A DNA stretch of 26,366 nt from an uncultured Gemmatimonadota bacterium (lineage in GTDB: Bacteria > Gemmatimonadota > Gemmatimonadetes > Gemmatimonadales > Gemmatimonadaceae), in assembly GCA_946479895.1 (NCBI GenBank), contig CAMLHT010000011.1, positions 1 to 26,366 of the forward strand, in the 5' to 3' direction. The position numbers and the translations under genes are program-made. Shown piece after piece: positions 24,687 through 26,366 of this stretch. The stretch's first letter is position 1. Each line of letters begins with the position of its first letter. A model generated the notes under the pieces. That model did not search any database and was not told the DNA's origin. It worked only from the letters and a program-made list of their open reading frames with translations.

Positions 24687-25688
24687 ATGAAAATGAAGCT
24701 CGCCTGGGGAGCGCTGGCAGTCGCCAGCCTCGTCGCCGCCAGCGGCACTCCGGAAACCGTGAAGGGAGTCAGTTATCGCGTCCGGGTCCAGACCCAGATG
24801 CCCAATTTCGGGTTCGGGGGCGGCGACGTCGAAGGCGGACGCGGCCCGGGCGGATTCGGTGGCGGGCAGTCGCAGCTCGTTCGCGTCGACCTCGCCGGCA
24901 ATCGCGCCAAGGTCGAGTTCCAGATCGGCAACCCGCCGGGCTCGAGCCTGTCGGACTACTACCTCATGATCCTGGACTCCAACCGGGTGTACCGGATCAG
25001 TCCGGATTCCCAGACGTTCTCGGACGCGGTGCTGGGCGGCGGATTCGGGGCCGGGCGCGGCCGGGGGCCGGGCGGCGGAGATTTCCAGCGTGGCGGGGGC
25101 CGCGGCGGCCGCGGCGGTGGTAATGCCGGCGGCGGCGACGCCGGGCGCGGCGGTCGCGGGGGAGGCGGTGGATTCAATCCGATGCAGGTGATCCAGGACC
25201 TCGTGATCACCGGCATGAAGACGCAGACGGAAGATCTCGGAGCCGGAGACCCGATCGAGACGCGCCCGACGCGCCACTATCGCATCACCGCGGAGTACGA
25301 GTTCAAGCTGTACGGCCAGCCGAAGTCGGCGAAGACCACCAGCGAGATCTGGGCGGTCGACTTCCCGCAGCAGAAGGTGGTGGATCCGTTCGAGGGATCG
25401 AGCGTCGCGGGCGACTCCCTCTCGTACGCCGGCATCTCGGCTCGCCTGGTCGCGGAAGCGAAGAAGATTCCCGGCGTTCACGTGAAGACGGTGACGACCC
25501 AGACGATTCCGGTTTCGCTGGCGGCCGGGGCCGAGGCCGAAGTGTCGGCCTCGGGTCAGGTGGCGCAGACGGTGAACATCGTCCGGACGACGACGATCAC
25601 CGCCCTGAAGGAAGCCGACGTCGACGAAACGCTGCTTCAGGTGCCCGCAGGCTACCGGAAGGTCGGGTTCGGCCGCGGCGGACAGTAG
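24687..25688 (+). CDS. Exported protein with a long glycine/arginine-rich insert
   Basis: A 333-residue protein. The signal peptide is about residues 1-19 (MKMKLAWGALAVASLVAAS). The first folded part, including SQLVRVDLAGNRAKVEFQIG and SDYYLMILDSNRVYRISPD, resembles the DUF4412-type pattern of secreted proteins with no known role. Residues about 120-168 are a low-complexity stretch built from GRG, GGG and GGRGG units, interrupting the domain. The second part (170-333) continues with DLVITGMKTQTEDLGAG and the strand ARHYRITAEYEFK-like block near 220. A gaggc lies about nine bases before the ATG at 24687. The gene stands alone and converges on acs across a long palindrome. Confidence 0.82.
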   Translation: MKMKLAWGALAVASLVAASGTPETVKGVSYRVRVQTQMPNFGFGGGDVEGGRGPGGFGGGQSQLVRVDLAGNRAKVEFQIGNPPGSSLSDYYLMILDSNRVYRISPDSQTFSDAVLGGGFGAGRGRGPGGGDFQRGGGRGGRGGGNAGGGDAGRGGRGGGGGFNPMQVIQDLVITGMKTQTEDLGAGDPIETRPTRHYRITAEYEFKLYGQPKSAKTTSEIWAVDFPQQKVVDPFEGSSVAGDSLSYAGISARLVAEAKKIPGVHVKTVTTQTIPVSLAAGAEAEVSASGQVAQTVNIVRTTTITALKEADVDETLLQVPAGYRKVGFGRGGQ

Positions 25689-25700
25689 AGCTGCCCGTAT

Positions 25701-25772
25701 GTCATCCTGAGTGAACCGAGGGATCTGCTCTTCGAACACCGGGAGCAGATCCCTCGCTTCGCTCAGTATGAC
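25701..25772. repeat. Long imperfect palindrome (dispersed-repeat-like) between convergent genes
   Basis: Two 30-base arms (25701-25730 and 25743-25772) are inverted copies matching at 27 of 30 positions, with a 12-base loop. The arms begin gtcatcctgagtgaac and end near gagcagatccctcgcttcg. It starts 12 bases after one stop codon and ends one base before the acs stop on the other strand. It can form a hairpin on both strands and probably ends both transcripts. From memory, similar gtcatcctgag...-type sequences recur in intergenic regions of several environmental phyla, so it may be one copy of a mobile or REP-like family; no second copy is seen here. Confidence 0.8.
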
Positions 25773-25773
25773 G

Positions 25774-26366
25774 TCAGCTTTCCTGCGACTCGTACTGGTC
25801 CTTCAGCGACGCCACGACGTTCGGGTCGGCGAGGGTCGTCGTATCGCCCAGCGCGCGGCCTTCGGCGATGTCGCGCAGGAGCCGTCGCATGATCTTGCCG
25901 GAGCGCGTCTTCGGGAGGTCCGCCGAAAAGAGGATGTCGTCCGGACGGGCGATGGCGCCGATCTTCTCGGCCACGAAGTTCCGCAGCTCCTCGCGAAGCT
26001 CGTGGTCGTGCCGGAAGCCCTCGCGCAGGGTCACGAACGCCGCCAGCGCCTGGCCCTTCAGCTCGTGCGCCTTGCCGACGACGGCGGCTTCGGCGACCGC
26101 CGGATGCTCGACGAGGGCCGATTCGACCTCCATCGTGCCGATGCGGTGGCCGGCGACGTTGAGGACGTCGTCCACGCGACCGAGGATCCAGTAGTAGCCG
26201 TCGTCGTCGCGCTTGGCGCCGTCGCCCGGGAAGTAGAGGTCGGGGCGGTCCGGCCACTTGCTGAAGTAGGTCTGCACGTAGCGGTCGTCGTCGCCCCAGA
26301 TCGTGCGGAGCATGGATGGCCAGGGCTTCGTGAGGGCGAGCAGGCCGCCGCCGACGCCGATCTCCC
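25774..26366 (-). CDS. acs: Acetyl-CoA synthetase, AMP-forming (partial, N-terminus outside window)
   Basis: The last 196 complete codons plus stop of an acyl-adenylate-forming enzyme that makes acetyl-CoA from acetate, ATP and CoA. The visible part is the C-terminal lid region: [40 protein letters not shown], the hinge [20 protein letters not shown], and the acetylation-site block [15 protein letters not shown] with the catalytic lysine after SG. These features are specific to Acs rather than other adenylating enzymes. The gene runs off the right edge, so start and length cannot be judged. Together with aconitase at the other end it indicates acetate use through the TCA cycle, though they are not in one operon. 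Confidence 0.96.
   Translation of the reverse strand, partial: EIGVGGGLLALTKPWPSMLRTIWGDDDRYVQTYFSKWPDRPDLYFPGDGAKRDDDGYYWILGRVDDVLNVAGHRIGTMEVESALVEHPAVAEAAVVGKAHELKGQALAAFVTLREGFRHDHELREELRNFVAEKIGAIARPDDILFSADLPKTRSGKIMRRLLRDIAEGRALGDTTTLADPNVVASLKDQYESQES

Noticed and set aside
25056..25176. GGC/GGT-rich DNA as a non-coding tandem repeat or CRISPR-like array
   Set aside because: The units are irregular, stay in frame with the exported protein and have no spacers; it is coding low complexity.

Overview
The window is a GC-rich, gene-dense stretch of bacterial chromosome. It most likely comes from a member of the Gemmatimonadota or a close diderm relative. That placement is inference from protein flavour (secreted alanine-rich proteins, AxA-type signal peptides, a small class D-like sortase, paired TPR proteins, a DsbA-VKOR pair) and from codon use; no rRNA or marker gene is present. 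I see no tRNA, rRNA, CRISPR array, insertion sequence or prophage. Both ends cut genes: aconitase on the left and acetyl-CoA synthetase on the right, both on the minus strand.

Layout. 1-1640: aconitase (minus, C-terminus missing). 1918-3225: secreted subtilisin-like lipoprotein protease, followed by a strong terminator. 3294-4331: M20 metallohydrolase, meeting tail to tail a two-gene minus-strand unit (5816-4328) made of a small secreted protein and a patatin-ferredoxin fusion. 5846-8484: APC amino-acid permease overlapping a kynureninase-like PLP enzyme. 8559-9548: a small exported protein with a C-terminal sorting-signal architecture next to a sortase. 9651-10565: pseudouridine-5'-phosphate glycosidase. 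10675-15528: TPR protein, membrane TPR protein and two-domain M16 peptidase in one run.

15525-20406 (minus) is the most unusual part. It is a tightly coupled five-gene operon, read from the right: stand-alone cyclic-nucleotide-binding domain, S-adenosylmethionine decarboxylase homologue that has lost its self-processing serine, membrane protein with a glycosidase-like C-terminal domain, and two CPA-type cation/proton antiporter-like proteins. One of the antiporter-like proteins seems to lack the usual membrane aspartate. Adjacent genes overlap by 4 nt, abut, or are 12 nt apart, so they are probably made together. I know of no described system with this composition; a membrane or ion-homeostasis module under nucleotide control is only an inference.

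20493-21562: CDP-alcohol phosphatidyltransferase and a small exported protein, ended by a terminator. 22766-21617 (minus): alpha/beta-hydrolase with an altered catalytic triad and a small conserved protein. 22913-24111: DsbA-like thiol oxidoreductase overlapping a VKOR-family protein, a complete disulfide-forming pair. 24534-24133 (minus): small hypothetical. 24687-25688: secreted protein with a glycine-rich insert. 25701-25772: long imperfect palindrome between convergent genes, then the acetyl-CoA synthetase C-terminus. Most of the window is housekeeping or envelope-related. The accessory interest lies in the five-gene operon, the sortase-substrate pair, the patatin-ferredoxin fusion and the hydrolase lacking its catalytic histidine.
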